DNA of 64,000 bases, taken from assembly GCF_027797465.1 (NCBI RefSeq), contig NZ_CP115608.1:1178001-1242000 (forward strand), read 5' to 3'. Positions 62,224 through 64,000 of this stretch are shown in pieces. How positions within the stretch are numbered: the stretch's first letter is position 1; each line of letters opens with the position of its first letter. The DNA comes from Campylobacter sp. CN_NE2 (GTDB taxonomy: Bacteria > Campylobacterota > Campylobacteria > Campylobacterales > Campylobacteraceae). The notes beneath the pieces were generated by a model that worked only from the letters and a program-made list of their open reading frames with translations, did not search any database and was not told where the DNA came from. Both the position numbers and the translations under genes were made by a program.

Positions 62224-63225
62224 ATGAAATACACAAATTTAGGGCAAACTGATATTAAAATTTCGCAAATTTGCCTTGGTTGTATGGGTTTTGGCAGACC
62301 AAATCCAAACTTTCTTACTTGGACTGACGGGGACGAGAAAACCTGCGAAAAGGTCGTAGCAAGAGCATTGGAGCTTGGTATAAACTATTTTGATACTGCA
62401 AATGTCTATACCAACGGCGATTCTGAGATTTATCTAGGCAAGGCACTTCGAAATTTAGGCGTCAAAAGAGAAGATGTCATCATCGAAACTAAGGTATTTT
62501 TCAACGAAGGCAAACTAAGCAAAACGGCAATCATGCGTGAAATCGAAGGCTCACTAAAACGCCTAAATATGGACTATGTCGATGTGTATATGATACATCG
62601 CTTCGACTACGACCATGAAATTTATGAAACTATGAGCGCGCTTCATGAGTTAGTAAAAGCCGGAAAAGTCCGAACGCTCGGGGCTAGTGCGATGTATGGT
62701 TATCAGTTTTTTAACATGCAACTATGTGCCAAACGCGAAAATTTGACCAAATTTAGCGTTATGCAAAATCATTATAGCCTGATTTATAGGGAAGATGAGC
62801 GAGATTTGATCCCTGTGTGTAGGCAGTTTGGCACAAGTATCGCGCCGTATAGTCCGCTAGCTGGCGGTCATCTAGCTCACACTTCGTGGGACGGGTATTC
62901 AAAGCGAGTAAATAAAGACAAGGTTTTGCGCGTAAAATACGATGAATTTAAAGAAAGCGACCTTAAAATCATCGCTAGGATTGATGAAGTAGCGAAAAAT
63001 CGTGGCGTAAATATGGCGCAAATCGCTTTGTCTTGGCACTTTGCTAAGGGTGTGGATAGCCCAGTTCTTGGCGCAATTAAGCCTGAGCATTTAGATGACT
63101 GGGTTAAAAGCCTTGAAATCAGCCTTGATGAGAGTGAAATCAAATACCTTGAAGAGCTGTATGTCCCGCACAAAGTGGTAGGCGCTATCAACAAAGGCGG
63201 ACCGGAACGAATCGAGCGAAAATAA
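62224..63225 (+). CDS. Aldo/keto reductase (AKR 2, cytoplasmic)
   Basis: A 333-aa aldo/keto reductase without a signal peptide, of the AKR11-13/YhdN-like type. Tetrad: Asp and Tyr in YFDTANVYTNGDSE near residue 58, Lys in IIETKVFF near 87, His in VYMIHRFDYD near 122. TLGASAMYGYQF and MAQIALSWHF follow. AAAGGAGAG precedes the ATG. It is the only one of the three without a Tat signal and is more distant from AKR 1 and AKR 3. Confidence 0.92.
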   Translation: MKYTNLGQTDIKISQICLGCMGFGRPNPNFLTWTDGDEKTCEKVVARALELGINYFDTANVYTNGDSEIYLGKALRNLGVKREDVIIETKVFFNEGKLSKTAIMREIEGSLKRLNMDYVDVYMIHRFDYDHEIYETMSALHELVKAGKVRTLGASAMYGYQFFNMQLCAKRENLTKFSVMQNHYSLIYREDERDLIPVCRQFGTSIAPYSPLAGGHLAHTSWDGYSKRVNKDKVLRVKYDEFKESDLKIIARIDEVAKNRGVNMAQIALSWHFAKGVDSPVLGAIKPEHLDDWVKSLEISLDESEIKYLEELYVPHKVVGAINKGGPERIERK

Positions 63226-63227
63226 AA

Positions 63228-63259
63228 TTTGCAGGATTAGGCAAGGAATTTGGAGTATT
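63228..63259 (+). promoter_or_regulatory. 21-bp-period direct repeat, copy 3 (before Tat aldo/keto reductase 3)
   Basis: TTTGCAGGATT (63228-63238) and TTTGGAGTATT (63249-63259), exactly 21 bp apart with AGGCAAGGAA between and GTTCTATTAAA after. Slightly decayed relative to copies 1 and 2. It ends 61 bp before the ATG at 63321. Confidence 0.72.
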
Positions 63260-63320
63260 GTTCTATTAAATTCTAGTCCAAATTTGCTAAAATTTCATCA
63301 AATTTGCCGAAAGGATTTTC

Positions 63321-64000
63321 ATGCAAAGGCGAGAATTTTTAAAAAATTCTGCGATCTTAGGTAGCGTGGCACTGCTTGGCGGTGCGTTAAATTTAAACGC
63401 GAATTCGCAAAATTTAAAAGGAGAAGCTATGAAATTTATCACTTTAAACAACGGCAACAAAATGCCTATTTTAGGATACGGCGTGTATCAAATCCCGCAA
63501 AACGACACCCAAAGGTGCGTTGAAGACGCTATTAGCGCGGGATACCGCTCTATCGACACGGCTCAGGCGTATCAAAATGAGCTTGGCGTGGGTGCGGCGG
63601 TAAATTCGGCGATAAAGGGCGGAATTAAGCGAGAAGAGTTTTTTATCACAACCAAAATTTGGGTTAGCAACGCGACAGAAAGTGGCGTTTTACGCAGTTT
63701 TGAAGCTAGTATGAAAAAGCTGGGCTTAGATTATCTTGATTTGCTTTTACTTCATCAGCCATATAATGATATTTACGGAGCGTGGCGGGCAATGAGCCGC
63801 TTAAAAAACGAAGGACGCATAAAATCAATCGGCGTTAGCAATTTTTATCCCGATCGCTTAGTGGATTTTGCTCTAAATAACGAAATCAAACCCGCCGTTA
63901 ATCAAATCGAGCTAAATCCATTTCATCAGCGTAAATTTGACCGCGAAATCGCCAAAAAATACGGCATAGCTGTGCAAAGCTGGGCTAGTTTTGGCGAAGG
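63321..64000 (+). CDS. Aldo/keto reductase with Tat signal (AKR 3, 3' end outside window)
   Basis: ATG at 63321 opens a frame that stays open to the window end, about 226 codons. The N-terminus MQRREFLKNSAILGSVALLGG is a Tat signal very like that of AKR 1. Tetrad: Asp and Tyr in SIDTAQAYQNE, Lys in ITTKIWV, His in LLLLHQPYND, then SIGVSNFYPDRLV. A second ATG at 63429, after AAAGGAGAAGCT, would give a shorter cytoplasmic form (MKFITLNNGNKMP); both starts look usable. Paralogue of AKR 1. Confidence 0.88.
   Translation, partial: MQRREFLKNSAILGSVALLGGALNLNANSQNLKGEAMKFITLNNGNKMPILGYGVYQIPQNDTQRCVEDAISAGYRSIDTAQAYQNELGVGAAVNSAIKGGIKREEFFITTKIWVSNATESGVLRSFEASMKKLGLDYLDLLLLHQPYNDIYGAWRAMSRLKNEGRIKSIGVSNFYPDRLVDFALNNEIKPAVNQIELNPFHQRKFDREIAKKYGIAVQSWASFGE

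Overview
The window looks like a chromosomal segment of a Campylobacter-type member of the Campylobacterota. The DNA is AT-rich. It carries dnaA-dnaN-gyrB with DnaA boxes of the Helicobacter/Wolinella type on both sides of dnaA. Several local gene orders match my memory of Campylobacter jejuni: RNase J - ksgA - small phosphorylase-like gene - rlmN - 32-codon membrane peptide, and RluA-type pseudouridine synthase - purB - nrdA. TTG starts are common, and two long poly-G tracts are present. No phage, transposase, CRISPR array or integrase was seen.

Layout. 1-4.8 kb: end of a branched-chain amino acid ABC transporter (livM partial, livG, livF), then a DUF2974 hydrolase-like gene and a CapA-like protein. 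4.8-11.1 kb: a minus-strand run ksgA, RNase J, kdsD, rluB, a small membrane protein and two tandem YbaK-type deacylases. 11.2-19.3 kb: hisF, a phosphorylase-like gene, rlmN, a 32-aa peptide, a zinc-ribbon membrane protein behind a poly-G promoter, an RluA synthase, purB and nrdA. 19.3-24.8 kb: a repeat-rich gap, four tandem DUF3137 genes with lemA, and tRNA-CAT. 24.8-35.2 kb: two hydrolases, ruvC, the origin region, dnaA, dnaN, gyrB, a degenerate GGDEF/EAL protein, queF, an HD protein, the SRP RNA gene (minus strand) and a small unknown gene. 35.3-41.9 kb: typA, a Crp/Fnr-type regulator divergent from a cytochrome c/TorA pair, and a second zinc-ribbon protein behind a poly-G promoter. 42.2-50.5 kb: an arylpyruvate module (iorA, iorB, phenylacetate-CoA ligase, ACT protein), an ATP-grasp-like protein, a CAP lipoprotein, a DUF3737 beta-helix protein and a MalY-type aminotransferase. 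50.8-58.6 kb: ilvD, an orphan hycH-hycI pair, ogt, an Fsr-type MFS exporter and the tctCBA tricarboxylate transporter. 58.7-64 kb: an oxidoreductase cluster with three aldo/keto reductases (two with Tat signals, the last cut by the window end), two flavin proteins and an ATP/ADP-translocase-like transporter.

Most unusual signals. (1) A dispersed element of about 90-115 bp has fixed end boxes (ATGCCGACGATTTT at the left, GAAAAGCTAGGCT at the right), a fixed apical hairpin, and long stem arms whose sequence differs from copy to copy while staying self-complementary. Five copies are present, all in gaps between convergent genes. (2) Two paralogous zinc-ribbon membrane proteins each have a poly-G tract (15 and 10 G) abutting the -10 box, which suggests promoter phase variation. 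(3) A direct repeat TTTGTAGRATT with a period of exactly 21 bp lies upstream of two Tat-type aldo/keto reductases and the DUF3737 gene, with a half copy before a third aldo/keto reductase; this looks like an AraC-type operator and defines a candidate regulon. (4) Four tandem DUF3137 genes follow lemA, two of them sharing a 69-bp identical block.
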